64,000 nucleotides of DNA from Semisulcospira habei (GCA_036245525.1 BTPG01000006.1:74630727-74694726), one strand, 5' to 3'. Shown: positions 1 through 10,618, numbered from the stretch's first letter. Program-made: numbers and translations. Notes: generated from the letters alone by a model not told the origin.

Positions 1-35
1 TGAACTATCATGGGCGATCTACGTCCTTAACTGTA
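1..35. mobile_element. Family B hairpin, right-arm remnant
   Basis: TGAACTATCATGGGCGATCT matches the outer right arm of B3 hairpins. It is cut off on the left by the window edge and on the right by the LINE tail that follows. Confidence 0.6.
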
Positions 36-1312
36 ATAATAATAATAATAATAATAATTACCGTATTTATAATGCGCTTATCTTATAATAATTATAACTC
101 TAAGCGCGCACTCACAACTCGCGCACGCACACGCACACGCACGCGCACGCTGTAGACAATGACTCACGTACCACAAATACATTACGACAGTCAGCTTGGG
201 GTGGGGAGTGTGGTGATATAGTGCTAGAACTGTTGAAAGAGGTGAGTTTTGAGGGCGGACTGGAAGGAGGAAAGAGAGTGTTTCTGACGGAGAGAGAGTG
301 GGAGAGTATTCCAGGTGGATGGACCGTAGACGGAGAAGGAGCGGGGCCCGAAAGAGATGAGTTTGGTGCGGGGGATGTGGAGGCGGAGAGGGGCGGAGAC
401 GGAGCGGATGGAGCGGGAAGGAGTGTAGGGGTGAAGTAAGTTGGAGAGATAGGTAGGAGCGTAGTTGTTCAGGGATTTGTAATAGAGGACAGAGTCTTGT
501 ATTGGATGCGTTGGGGGATGGGAAGCCAGTGAAGGAGTTTGAGCAGGGGAGTGATGTGGTCGGATTGTTTCTTTCTGAGGACGAGGCGGGCAGCATTGTT
601 CTGGACACGCTGGAGAGTGAAAGTGGTGGTGTGAGGGAGGCCGGAAAGGAGAGATTTGCAATAGTCGATGCGAGATAAGATAAGAGAGACAGCAAGTTTG
701 GTGGCAGCTTCGGTGGTGAGGTATTTTCTAATCTGACAGATGCGACGGAGGTGGAAATAGCATGCCTGGGCCGTGGCGGAGACGAAGCTGGTCGTAGAAA
801 GAGAGGAATCGAGGATAACACCGAGGTTCTTGACCGAGCCAGCGAGGGAGATGGGGGTGCTGTCGAGTTAAAGGTGGAGCGAGGGAGGGAGCTGGGAAAG
901 TTTCTGGCGAGTGCCTAACAGCATGGCTTCCGTTTTGTCGTCGTTCAGTTTCAGCTTGTTTGCTGTCATCCAGTTTTTCACGTCTTCGTAGCAGTCAGCC
1001 GTGCGAGTTAGTAGTGACTGAGTGTTGTCGAGTTTGTTTTGTCTAGTAGTTGCGAGTCGTCAGCGTAGAGGTGGTGGTGTATGTGATGAGACTGGATGAT
1101 GATGGACAGGGGAGAGGTGTAGAGTGTGAAAAGGACCGGGCCCAGGACGGACCCCTGTCGAACTCCGCAGGAGAGCCTGACTGGGTTGGAAGAGACGCCG
1201 TCGATGGTGACGGACTGCTGTCTGTCGGAGAGGTAGGTAGGAGAGAAACTATGAATGTATTCTCTAAGCACAACTCTAAAAATTGGGGATGGCGAGCTTA
1301 GAGGGGTCAATG
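36..1312 (-). pseudogene. L2/CR1-like LINE reverse transcriptase, 5'-truncated and frameshifted
   Basis: Reading the minus strand, the segment starts inside the reverse transcriptase domain. GVRQGSVLGPVLFTLY (motif B) is near 1200-1140 and HLYADDSQLL, the catalytic YADD box, near 1075-1045. Thumb-like NLGVILDSSLS is near 840-790, then LTTEAATKLAVSLILSRIDY near 720-660 and the C-terminal FGPRSFSVYGPSTWNTLPLS near 350-290. The frame is lost near 490-500 by a one-base shift (the IQYKT and IQDSVLYYKS readings overlap), so no intact protein remains. The 3' end carries GCGCATTATAAATACGGTAA followed by a (TAA)n tail at 36-62, the microsatellite tail typical of L2/CR1-type LINEs. The endonuclease domain and everything upstream are missing. 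The same family occurs at 7471-7753. Confidence 0.85.
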
Positions 1313-1314
1313 TG

Positions 1315-1406
1315 TTAATCCTTTGCGTGTCAGCAGCGGCTAAAGTCTCGATGCTTCGAGTAGAAATCATCGCGACTAAAACCGCTACCGACACGCAAAG
1401 GGTTAA
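1315..1406. mobile_element. Family C palindromic MITE
   Basis: TTAA at both ends. The arms TTTGCGTGTCAGCAGCGG and CGCTACCGACACGCAAAGGG are complementary. Note GCGTGTC/GACACGC here where other C copies have GGGTGTC/GACACCC: both arms changed together. Confidence 0.85.
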
Positions 1407-1538
1407 AGAGTACAACTTACACTGTAGTATGACTGAATACAGTACAGTACAGTACACTACAGTATACGTTTTCGGCAACTGTAGCCCATGTGCACTGACC
1501 AGTGTTAAACTGTACACCGCATAGAATGTCCGGTGTCC

Positions 1539-2006
1539 AACTGTCCAAGACTTTTCAAGTCTCGCTTCCTACGAGAATGTCGCTGAACGTGCCGAAAAGC
1601 GTCGGTTTTCTGCGGTTTAAAGTTTCGCGATTGTGTGTAACAAATAATAATAATAAAAATCAAGAAACACAATGAACTTTACATTAAAACTATCTGTTGT
1701 CAGAAGAAAGACACGCTGACAGAAGTGGCCGCACACCAACAGAACGAGTTCCGTGTTCGTAGCCACTTAGGAAACGATTACGATAGTCGTGCCCTTTGAC
1801 ACTAGACATCCGTTTAGTCTTACGCTGTAAACATGCGGCAATTTAAGAAACCATGCTCATTTAACTCTTCAATAATCTGCACAATCAAACACTGCCAAAC
1901 GTTTTCCCCCGCAGTACGAGATTCATTCTAATGCCGAACCCAATGTCGCGATGGTTGGCCTGTTCACGTGACCTCTTGCCCGAGACTTGAAAAGTCTTGG
2001 ACAGTT
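1539..2006. mobile_element. 468-bp non-autonomous DNA transposon with perfect 26-bp terminal inverted repeats
   Basis: AACTGTCCAAGACTTTTCAA at 1539 continues through GTCTCG to 1564, and its exact reverse complement lies at 1981-2006. No coding potential is seen inside. The interior holds a short (AAT)n near 1643-1657. Its right end touches the TTAA of a B2 element. No clear target duplication is visible, so the superfamily is unknown. Confidence 0.7.
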
Positions 2007-2217
2007 TAACCCATTACATCCTCAGGTTGATTTGTTTAAACTTTGCTTATTGTCCTATGAATGCTATTACAGATTACAAAATAGATCAACCACTTTAGTT
2101 CGAGGGTGGTGCCAGAATCGCTTGGCGCCTGAGGCGCCAAGCTATTCTGGCACTACCCTTGACCTATCATTCGTCAAATCATTTTAAGCAATAGTGTGTA
2201 AGAATGAAAAGTGTTAA
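2006..2217 (+). mobile_element. Family B2 element
   Basis: TTAACCCATTACATCCTCAG start and GAATGAAAAGTGTTAA end. Central hairpin 2098-2166 with arms GGTGGTGCCAGAATCGCTTG and CAAGCTATTCTGGCACTACC around GGCGCC. Confidence 0.8.
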
Positions 2218-2594
2218 CACCGGACAGTGTACACAGGGTGCACTCTCCGAAAAAGTATACTATAGTGACCACTTCAGCTTTTAGTATAACACAGACCGTC
2301 TCGCAAACACACACATTTCTTCACATGAAGTACAAGCCCTGAACATCACAAAGAGGCGCGTGATTTCCGAGAGGAATTGTTACAGATTATTACAAACAGA
2401 CGGCTGACCCGACTAACTGACTTACCAGCAAGCTCCTGCTTCGAAAACACAGCATGGACCCCAAAAAGACAAACGGCCGCTGGTATACACAGTAGGTCAG
2501 TAAAGCTTATGTTGCCTGCCGTAAACACGCCAAGTCAGACCATCTGCTGAGACCGGCAAAAGTTAAAAGCCGAACAATAGTGGCTGGGAAATTG
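2218..2594. other. Unassigned intronic sequence
   Basis: No gene, splice-bounded exon or recognised repeat is visible here. Confidence 0.4.
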
Positions 2595-3507
2595 TCCACA
2601 GATTGGAAACAGTTCCGGACTTAAACTTAACCCCGTCACTGCCAGTGGATAGGACGCAGATTGTGTTTATGGAATCATTGTTAATTCAACGTCAAAGACT
2701 TAACCCCGTCACCGCCAGTGGACAGGACGCAGATTGTGTTATGGAATCATTGTTAATTCAACGTCAAAGGCTTAACCCCGTCACCGCCAGTGGACAGGAC
2801 GCAGATTGTGTTTATGGAATCATTGTTAATTCAACGTCAAAGACTTAACCCCGTCACTGCCAGTGGATAGGACGCAGATTGTGTTATGGAATCATTGTTA
2901 ATTCAACGTCAAAGACTTAACCCCGTCACCGCCAGTGGATAGGACGCAGATTGTGTTATGGAATCATTGTTAATTCAACGTCAAAGGCTTAACCCCGTCA
3001 CTGCCAGTGGATAGGACGCAGATTGTGTTATGGAATCATTGTTAATTCAACGTCAAAGGCTTAACCCCGTCACTGCCAGTGGACAGGACGCAGATTGTGT
3101 TATGGAATCATTGTTAATTCAACGTCAAAGACTTAACCCCGTCACCGCCAGTGGATAGGACGCAGATTGTGTTATGGAATCATTGTTAAATCAACGTCAA
3201 AGGCTTAACCCCGTCACTGCCAGTGGATAGGACGCAGATTGTGTTATGGAATCATTGTTAATTCAACGTCAAAGACTTAACCCCGTCACCGCCAGCAGGC
3301 CGCTAGACGCAGATTGTGTTTATGGAATCACTGTTTAATTCAATGTAGTCAACGACCCCCAACTGTCAAAGCAGCTAGGGCACAAAATGGTTTCAGCATG
3401 AGGCATGGATCCTAATGAGCCCCCTCGAATGCGGGGTCTCTTGAGGATCTATGCCTCTTGCAGATGGATTGTGTCCAGTTTTTAGCGGCAGTGGGAAGGG
3501 TTTTTAA
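2595..3507 (+). repeat. 72-73 bp tandem satellite amplified from the left end of a family A element
   Basis: TTAACCCCGTCACYGCCAGT recurs at 2631, 2704, 2776, 2849, 2921, 2993, 3065, 3137, 3209 and 3281, so there are about ten units with spacing 72 or 73 bp. Each carries GACGCAGATTGTGTTATGGA and TCATTGTTAATTCAACGTCA, the left arm of the ~210 bp A element. After the last unit the element continues normally: hairpin 3395-3465 (GCATGAGGCATGGATCCTAA) and right end GGCAGTGGGAAGGG to TTAA at 3504. Units differ by a few C/T and A/G changes, so the array is young or homogenised. Confidence 0.9.
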
Positions 3508-3727
3508 CCCATATCATACTGAGGCTAAAAGCTCCAAATTTGTGCACTGCCATATGCAAGCTACATTATAGTACTTACAGATAAGGATATAGACCAATGG
3601 CTTTAGTTCAAGGGTGGTGCCAGAATAGCTTGGCGCCTACAGGCGCCAAGCTATTCTGGCACTACCCTTGAACTATTTCAGCCAAACTTATTTCACACAC
3701 TGGTGTATTCCGAATGATAAGGGTTAA
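3504..3727 (+). mobile_element. Family B2 element, sharing its left TTAA with the A element
   Basis: TTAACCCATATCATACTGAG start, hairpin 3607-3676 with arms GGTGGTGCCAGAATAGCTTG, and end CCGAATGATAAGGGTTAA. The left TTAA is also the right end of the preceding A element. Confidence 0.85.
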
Positions 3728-4045
3728 TACAGGAACTTTCAGGAGACAAGGGATGCTTCGACCGACCTACAGGAAACAGTGTCACACAATCAAGGATGCG
3801 TGTAGCTTGTACGTATTACACACAAAGATTGTGCACCTATTGACAACACTTCGCTATGATTCGTAAAGACCAGCGTCGGACCGGCGGAAGTGCGTTAGAG
3901 GGGTGGAAGGAAACAGAAAGTAGGTGAACGTACTCACAGCATTAGCCTTGTTAGAAACGTGGAAACTGCGCAAGCACTCTATAAGTAAGCGTCGATTTTA
4001 GTCGTATGCTACTAGTGCGGTCCAAAATCACAACTACCCTGGGCC
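3728..4045. other. Unassigned intronic sequence
   Basis: No gene or repeat family recognised. Confidence 0.4.
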
Positions 4046-4113
4046 CACACTGGTTGCCTACCTCGATTCGCTGCGCTGATCAGCGCAGCGAATCAAGATT
4101 GACAACCAGTGTG
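4046..4113. mobile_element. Family G palindrome
   Basis: CACACTGGTTGCCTACCTCG arm pairs with a right arm ending GACAACCAGTGTG. The centre CGCTGATCAGCG is a perfect palindrome. Confidence 0.75.
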
Positions 4114-4617
4114 CGCAGATCGAGTTGTGCTGAAAATTCCGACATGAAAAGACAAATTGCTTACCTATTCTGCTACAACACACTACAGTAACATATGATA
4201 AAAATGCTAGTTCATGGCACTACTCTTGTGCTAGCACGATGGATCTGTCCCTTCACACAACTGTGCTGTAGTTTCCTGGTAACAATAATATCCAGGTCTG
4301 AGATGTTGTTGAAATGTCAGCGTAGGTTATGGCTCATTGCACTACAACTGTTGATAAAATTATTCGCCTGAGCATCAACAGGCGCAGTACGTCGTTTATG
4401 AACAGCCTGCGTGCACTATAATGGACACTGTAACGCAGCACAACACATAGTACTCTTGTTGCTTAGTACAAAAAGTATCGCAACACTAACACAATACCAC
4501 AGCACTTACAACACACAAAACAACTGTCTTCATGTACCACTTAAATGCACGAACTCCGATCGATACTACTAACAGCAATGCAACACATTGCAAACACTTA
4601 GGCCTATAACTCGCAAA

Positions 4618-4715
4618 TTAACCCTTCGACTGCTACTGACGGTACCGCTCAGTTGGACTGAAACGACTTTGTCTTTTCCGCCGAGCGGTATCGTCAGTAA
4701 GAGTCAAACGGTTAA
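4618..4715. mobile_element. Family H palindromic MITE
   Basis: TTAACCCTTCGACTGCTACT start. The CTGACGGTACCGCTC arm pairs with GAGCGGTATCGTCAG, and the end is GTCAAACGGTTAA. Internal AAACGACTTTGTCTTTTCCG is off the perfect arm. Confidence 0.7.
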
Positions 4716-4792
4716 CCCTTAGATCCCAGAACTAAATGACTTCCATTCAACAGAATACAAATCACTCAGTTCTGGGAGTTTACCGGAGTTAA
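4712..4792. mobile_element. Element J, 81-bp TTAA-bounded inverted-repeat element
   Basis: It begins at the TTAA that ends the H copy. TAGATCCCAGAACTAAATGA faces CACTCAGTTCTGGGAGTTTA in inverted orientation, then GGAGTTAA. Only one copy was seen in the window. Confidence 0.5.
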
Positions 4793-5324
4793 TAATATGC
4801 GATACGCCTACACGTTACAACATAATATCTAGGACACTAATGTTGAAACTACCTAGTATAACACATCAGTCACACAGATGAGAGAGCTCGAACGGACACA
4901 ATGTTCCAGCCTAGTTTGTCACGATGAGATTGAGCGGATCAGTAACAAAGTCTATGCTTGCATGTCCGTTTCCTGCGGTACTACCGGTGGACTGACTGAC
5001 AGATTGCAGTGTTGCATGCGGATGCAGAGCACGGATGTATGTTGGACTCCGCTACACGACAGCGACACCTCTTTACGCTGCCAATTACAGCCCGACTTAT
5101 GCTGGAGATAATGCGGTCTACCATTCACTTTCATAGGACTACTGCGCTATACGCAAACGATTCATTCTGAAGCAAAACTGAACAATGTCACCATTAAAAT
5201 CATCACCATCATGGTTTTTGGCCACTGGGCGTTTAGATTGAAAGTGTGAGTGGTATAAATTTTAATATAAAAACATCATCCCCGAAGAAATTGTCTATTC
5301 GAATTTTAAGCATCTGCTTTCATA
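4793..5324. other. Unassigned intronic sequence
   Basis: An open frame at 4878-5111 has no recognisable domain and no splice context. Otherwise nothing was recognised. Confidence 0.4.
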
Positions 5325-5402
5325 AACACACACACACGCACGCACACATGCACGCACGCGCGCGCGCGCGCACGCACGCACACATACATACAAACACACA
5401 CA
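5325..5402. repeat. (CA)n/(CG)n compound microsatellite
   Basis: Alternating CACACA, CGCACG and CGCGCG tracts, purine-pyrimidine alternating and so potentially Z-DNA forming. Confidence 0.9.
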
Positions 5403-5639
5403 AACTGATCTGACTTTCAAGCATATTTTTTAGCCGACCCTTAGTGATTGTCGTTAACATTTTTTGTCTTGGTGATTCCGGCAACCGACAACCAAAGGGC
5501 TCACACTAAATGAGAAATGTAGACGGTCAAACTACGGAAATTGAAAAACAAGACTAAGTAAATACAGTTCTTGTTGGCTAGGACGACAGAGGGATGGTTG
5601 GCGCGATGGGGCGGGCATGAAAACTGGTAGTTGAGCGCC

Positions 5640-5814
<175 letters not shown>

Positions 5815-5991
5815 AAATGATCTATACAAATCGAATTGTTTGACCCAACAATCGCCCGACACATCAGAGACCAAGATCTAGAAACTGATTCATACAGCGA
5901 TAAAAAAAACCAGGAAATAAAGAAATAAATCCGCGAATCCGGCCATGAACAGTCCACAATAGTTTCTTTTCATTGCTAATAGTAACCCCTT

Positions 5992-6212
5992 CACTGCCAG
6001 GGCAAGGCAAACGCCACGCAGCTGCAAGAGACATGAACCCTCATGAGCCCCCGCAGTCGCGGGGGCTCATGAGGGTTCATGTCTCTTGTTAGTCTTGTGT
6101 TCTTTTTGCCACATTTTGTCCCATTTACAGCTGTGTTCTTCACGCGAATATCGGTCAGTGTGCAGTGGTCTCAAGACGCGAAATTCGTCATCAGTGGCAG
6201 CGAAGGGGTTAA
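5992..6212 (-). mobile_element. Full-length family A element, reverse orientation
   Basis: Ends TAACCCCTTCACTGCC and GGCAGCGAAGGGGTTAA. The hairpin is at 6023-6089 with arms ACATGAACCCTCATGAGCCC and GGGCTCATGAGGGTTCATGT, so GAACCC/GGGTTC replaces the usual GATCC/GGATC on both arms. The long flank lies to the right of the hairpin, so this copy is inverted relative to the other full-length A copies. Confidence 0.85.
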
Positions 6213-6377
6213 TTTGAACAACAACAAAAAAAACTTTATAAATCTTGCACAGAGCCACACACCAGTTCATGAAGTTGGATCGACACAACTTAGCTCAGGG
6301 ATAGTGGACAAAATCGTTTAAGGACCCAAACAGATGACACAACAAATGATGTCCAACCAGTTGAGTTAACCTTAGTT

Positions 6378-6590
6378 TTAACCCCTTTCACTGCCAGTGG
6401 ACGCATAGAGTGTTTCCGAAATTTGTGTTAACGCCAAAGACCCACAGCCGTTCAAGGGACAGGGATTCACAGTGATGTCAGCACGAGGCATAGGTTTTCA
6501 TGAGCCCCGGCAACTCCGGGGGTTCGCATGAGGATCTATACCTCTTTCGTTTGGGTAGCGTTCCATTTTTCTCGGCAGTGAAGGGGTTAA
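6378..6590 (+). mobile_element. Full-length family A element
   Basis: TTAACCCCTTTCACTGCCAG start; CTCGGCAGTGAAGGGGTTAA end. Hairpin 6480-6550 with some mismatches (GGTTTTCATGAGCCCC versus GGTTCGCATGAGGATC). Confidence 0.85.
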
Positions 6591-6794
6591 TCCACGCAGC
6601 CCTGACACACGGTGTTTTACGGTCTCGAACTTCCGCGTCAAGCACTGGAAGCGAGGAAAGGCTAAAGAAACAACAACAAAGCTCTCTACGTGAAACTGTA
6701 CTTGCAGTTTTGACTCCCTACGGGCAAAGCAACAGAGCAGAGAATTAACCTTGCAGTGCCATCCGCTATCAATGATGCCTCTGAAACTTGCTGC

Positions 6795-7008
6795 TTAACC
6801 CATATCATACTGAGGCTAAAAGCTTCAAATTTGTACACTGCCATATGCAAGCTACATTATAGTACTCACAGATAAGGATATAGACCAATGGTTTTAGTTC
6901 TAGGGTGGCGCCAGAATAGCTTGGCGCCAAGCTATTCTGGCACTACCCTTGAACTAATTTAGTCGAACTTACTTCACACACTGGTGTATTCCGAATGATA
7001 AGGGATAA
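6795..7008 (+). mobile_element. Family B2 element
   Basis: TTAACCCATATCATACTGAG start and GAATGATAAGGGATAA end, the right TTAA mutated to ATAA. The hairpin at 6903-6950 lacks a loop: the arms join directly at CTTGGCGCCAAG. Confidence 0.8.
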
Positions 7009-7021
7009 CTGCGTGATAAAT

Positions 7022-7180
7022 TTCAACCCTCCTGCCGGTGGCACGTGGAAACGTGTGACCGAGGCCAACAAGAGGCACAGATTTTCATGAGCCCCGCAAC
7101 TGCGGGGGCTCACGAGAATCTACGCCTCTTGCAGTTGGGGGTTTCGGGTCGTTGTCTTCCAGCAGTGAAGGGGTGGTTAA
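7022..7180 (+). mobile_element. Family A element, 5'-shortened
   Basis: CCTGCCGGTGGCACGTGG is a shortened left flank. Hairpin 7067-7133, end CAGCAGTGAAGGGGTGGTTAA. Confidence 0.75.
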
Positions 7181-7330
7181 GCGTAGAAATTAGTCGTGAG
7201 ACCAATACTACGTGGAAGTAACAGATCGGCGCCGACTCGTTAGGTTCATTAGGCACCGATTAATGACTCGCTCTACCGTGCCGACCGCCACATCAGTATA
7301 ATTACGGCGGCAAACAAGCTTGACTGGAAC

Positions 7331-7365
7331 ACCCCCCCCCCCCCCTCTCTCCCCCCCCCCCCCCC
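7331..7365. repeat. Poly-C tracts
   Basis: Two C runs split by TCTCT. Confidence 0.9.
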
Positions 7366-7410
7366 TACTTCCTTAATTAATGCTATAGCCAGACGTTAAA
7401 AACAGTAGCG

Positions 7411-7910
7411 TTAACTCATGAACTCATTCGGCCCGACGGCCGTATTTCCCAATTTTGGGAGGCGTCATCTAATAATAATAATAATTACGGTATTTATAAT
7501 GCGCTTATCTTATAATAATTATAACTCTAAGCGCGCACTCACAAATCGCGCACGCTTTAGACAATGACTCACGTACATAGTGAAATACATTACGACGGTC
7601 AGCTTGGGGTGGGGAGTGTGGTGATATAGTGCAAGAACTGTTGAAAGAGGTGAGTTTCGAGGGCGGACTGGAAGGAGGAGAGAGAGTGTTTCTGACGGAG
7701 AGAGAGTGGGAGGGTGTTCCAGGTGGATGAACCGTAGACGGAGAAGGAGCGGGGGCTATGCACCAGTTGCAGGAGATAGATCGACCATGATAATTCAAGG
7801 GCAGTGCAGATTAGCTTGGCGCCGACAGGCGCCAAGCTAATCTGGCACTACCCTTGAATTATCATGGTCGACCCATCTCCTGCTGTAGTGCGTCAGGGCT
7901 GAATGGGTAA
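7411..7910 (-). mobile_element. Family B1 element split by a LINE insertion
   Basis: The left part ends in GGAGGCGTCATCTAA at about 7470. The element resumes at 7754 with CTATGCACCAGTTGCAGGAG and hairpin 7779-7872, and ends CAGGGCTGAATGGGTAA. The uninterrupted order CATCTAACGACTATGCACC is seen in the B1 copies at 19280 and 22081. Confidence 0.85.
7471..7753 (-). pseudogene. L2/CR1-like LINE 3' fragment nested in B1
   Basis: Same family as 36-1312. It keeps the last ~60 codons (VYGSSTWNTLPLSLRQKHSL) and the GCGCATTATAAATACCGTAA-type end with a (TAA)n tail, which sits on the TAA of the B1 target. Truncated after GAGAAGGAGCGGG. Confidence 0.85.
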
Positions 7911-7974
7911 GTGAAGCCCTGAAATTATCACAGTTCGTAACTATCCTCTGAGGTCGACATCGCAGCTCTGTAGA

Positions 7975-8091
7975 CAGACCGATCATGATAGTTCATGGGT
8001 GGTGTCAAGGCGCCAAGCATTCTGACACCACCCTTGAACTATCATGGCCGATCCACGTCTTGTCGTGTCGTGCCAGGGCTATAAGGGTTAA
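7975..8091. mobile_element. Family B3 element with collapsed hairpin
   Basis: GATCATGATAGTTCATGGGT and CACCCTTGAACTATCATGGC arms surround a shortened centre; AGGGCTATAAGGGTTAA end. Confidence 0.65.
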
Positions 8092-8244
8092 TTATAACTT
8101 GTCTGCAATGATTGGGCCTTTGAACAGTCAAAGTATTTCGATTCACTCGGTAAGTGCATAGGCCTGGTCAGATACAATTTTGCGTAGTCTAAACGAATTT
8201 GATTTAATGTCTTAATGTCTCTTCCCATCTTGGTGATTTTTACC

Positions 8245-8310
8245 CCCCGCCCTCCCCCCCCCCCCCCCAAACACACACACAAACAAAAAATAAATAAATA
8301 AATAAAATTA
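8245..8310. repeat. Poly-C, (CA)n and (TAAA)n low-complexity block
   Basis: C run at 8256-8269, then CA and TAAA repeats. Confidence 0.85.
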
Positions 8311-8638
8311 AAAATAAATTTTAAAAAGAAAAAATAAAGCCCAATTTCCTTAAACTTAATAACATAAACTATAAACGCATTACAAAAGGTCACCTATATG
8401 TATAGGAGTCTGGCATATTAATTTATAGTTGTTGACATACTGGTATGTGAAATGTCGTTGATGTTTCCTGCTAGATCAACAACATTTACAGCATTTTGTC
8501 TGCATAGTCTGTAGATGCAACGCAACCCAGAAGGCTAGCAAACAGGCGCCACTGTTCGCGATATATAAATACAATGTACAATTTCTGAATTAGCGCTTGT
8601 GACTGATGGGTGGTGTTCAAAGGGCTGTCAGTTTAAAG

Positions 8639-8680
8639 ACGTCCCCGCTGGCCGTGCGGTCTAGGGCGTTTAACAAAGTC
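8639..8680 (+). mobile_element. Possible tRNA-SINE head fragment
   Basis: CTGGCCGTGCGGTCTAGGGC resembles a polymerase III A-box SINE start. A B-box-like GTCCGAATCCTAGG is at 8875, about 200 bp away and after an I-type repeat, so an interrupted SINE is possible. Confidence 0.4.
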
Positions 8681-8800
8681 AGCATGCACACTGCGTGTAC
8701 ACCTCATTACGGTACGCCCGTGCTGCTAGCAGACATTAGTATGCATTAGTGAGAACAGATTGTGTAGTCTACGTTGAGATGACGCAGGCCGCAGTGGAAC

Positions 8801-8874
8801 ACGCAAAAGGTACTCGGGCCGATCGTCGGCCGCTGTTGGTGCGCGGGGCAACGTCGGCCCGAGGACCTTTTACG
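8801..8874. repeat. Family I GC-rich inverted repeat
   Basis: AAAAGGTACTCGGGCCGA pairs with TCGGCCCGAGGACCTTTT. Confidence 0.6.
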
Positions 8875-9234
8875 TCCGAATCCTAGGATCACCACGGCCC
8901 CAGACTAGGCTGCTCCATCCGTCCCACTGTATACTGTCTTAGCAGTAGCCAACTCCGCCATTGCCGGTCCCAAGCCCGGATGAGAAAGGAGGAGGGAAAA
9001 CCCACGTCAAGGGGGTTAACTACGCCAAAACTACTAGTCCCCGATCACTTCAGTGCCAGTGGGACAGTAAACTGGAAAGAACAACAACAACAACCTCAAT
9101 CGGCATAATTTTGTCATCTATGATACACGTGACGTGTTTTATATTGTGATACGTCTTCTGTGATTTGTGTAAATGTGAAATCTTGGTTTACTGCTTTTAA
9201 AGTTTAGATCACAATATTATTTATTAGTTATTAA

Positions 9235-9288
9235 AATGTGTGTGTGTGCGTGCGTGTGTGTGCGTGTGCGTGCGTGCGTGCGCACGAG
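9235..9288. repeat. (GT)n/(GCGT)n microsatellite
   Basis: GTGTGTGTGCGTGCGTG-type run. Confidence 0.9.
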
Positions 9289-9310
9289 AAGTTTATATAT
9301 TTGTTATACG

Positions 9311-9336
9311 TGTCTCATGAGGATCTATGCCTTTTG
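9311..9336. mobile_element. Family A right-arm fragment
   Basis: CTCATGAGGATCTATGCCTT with no left arm. Confidence 0.55.
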
Positions 9337-9599
9337 CAAACGTGTGATCTGGTGCGGCTCAAGATGCCTGCAGAGTTCTTGCAGATGAATGTCCTCTAAA
9401 AGTCTGCCAAGTCCTCTGAGTCACTGCAGGCAGGTTCTGTTGTGGCGTGTAAATGTCAGGAAGGGGACAATTGGGGAGCTATTTACACCAACATTAATTC
9501 TGAATCTCCTGAACCGGTCATAATCACTTGACAGCTCGAGCTGAGTCAGTGGATGTATTATTATAATCTCTACATGTTGCAATGTGGGAAGTAAGGTTG

Positions 9600-9956
9600 A
9601 TTTATACACCAATCCTCTTTATTCAAGATGCTTATCTCCACGCTCAGATACACCCATACCTAAACTCCCACAAGTCTTCCCGGCGTTCCTTTCCATTGAA
9701 AAAGTTAGATTTGCTAAGATACTTGCGCAATAGTAATAGTAGTAGAGGTCATTTTAAACGCTGTCTTAATACTTATCTTTTCCAGTCTTGATTGCCAGTG
9801 TTCATGTATTCGGTGAAATGTTGTTTTATTGAAGAATTGTTTGTTCGTGACTTTATCGTGTAATTTTTTCTTGCTGGTACGTACGGCGCCTAGAGCATCT
9901 TACCATGTATAGGCGCCTTATAAATCCTCTTCATTATTATTATTATTGTTAAAGTG
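9600..9956 (+). pseudogene. LINE C-terminal and 3'-UTR fragment
   Basis: The end of a frame reads FKRCLNTYLFQS before a stop. About 100 bp later comes GGCGCCTTATAAATCCTCTT followed by (ATT)n, the 3' structure of L2/CR1-type LINEs. The left boundary is unclear. Confidence 0.55.
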
Positions 9957-10196
9957 AGCGGCTTGTCGAGAGAAACCAGTAGAAGCAGTTTAGTGTATTC
10001 ACACTGTTTGGTTCCATGCTCCTCAGTTTTAAGTGTCCATAAAGCAGGCATGGGAACTGCCAAAGCAAAAATCAGCTGAAACTAGGGGGGTCCGGGGGCA
10101 TGCCCTCCGAAAAAAAAAATAAGCGATGAAAATCTGTGCAATCTGAGCATATTATTTTAGGAATGTGAAATTATTTTCCGCCTGAATTAAATTCCA

Positions 10197-10618
10197 ATTA
10201 TTATTATTACATGGTATTTATATGGCGCATTTCTCATATTTATAATATAACTCAATGCGCAGAATGTAGCCGCGAACTGAACCCAACAAGCACGCTCACG
10301 TGAATCACACGCATTCACTCACACACTGTACGTAAACACAGAACATTCACGTGGTGCTAAGGGCAAGCTCAAGCGAGCTACTGACGGTATTTGGAAATCG
10401 TTTTGTATTTGAAATTTGATTAAGTTGGCTGAAACTGATACCAAAGTGAAGGGGGAGGAAGAGCCGGAGTACCCGGAGAAAGAACCCCCGACGGTCCGCC
10501 CGAATTAACGGTGACACTTACTAGAGGAGAAAAATCCGACGCCAGAACCCGGAATCGAACCTTGCACCTTTAGCATTGGTGGCAGGCGCCTTAACCACTG
10601 CGCCACGGACCGCCCCAA
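10197..10618 (-). mobile_element. tRNA-derived SINE, full head and (ATT)n-type tail
   Basis: The minus strand starts GGGGCGGTCCGTGGCGCAGT. The A box TGGCGCAGTGG is at 10605-10595 and the B box GGTTCGATTCC at 10561-10551, the correct polymerase III promoter spacing. The tail reads GCGCCATATAAATACCATGT then AATAATAAT at 10211-10197. An AATTATT-like short duplication may flank it. tRNA-like heads with LINE-like tails are standard SINE structure; the partner LINE would be an L2-like family. Confidence 0.85.

Noticed and set aside
10551..10605. Functional tRNA gene
   Set aside because: A and B boxes are present but no cloverleaf with a complete acceptor stem could be drawn, and a SINE body and tail follow. 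The same holds for 44477-44542.
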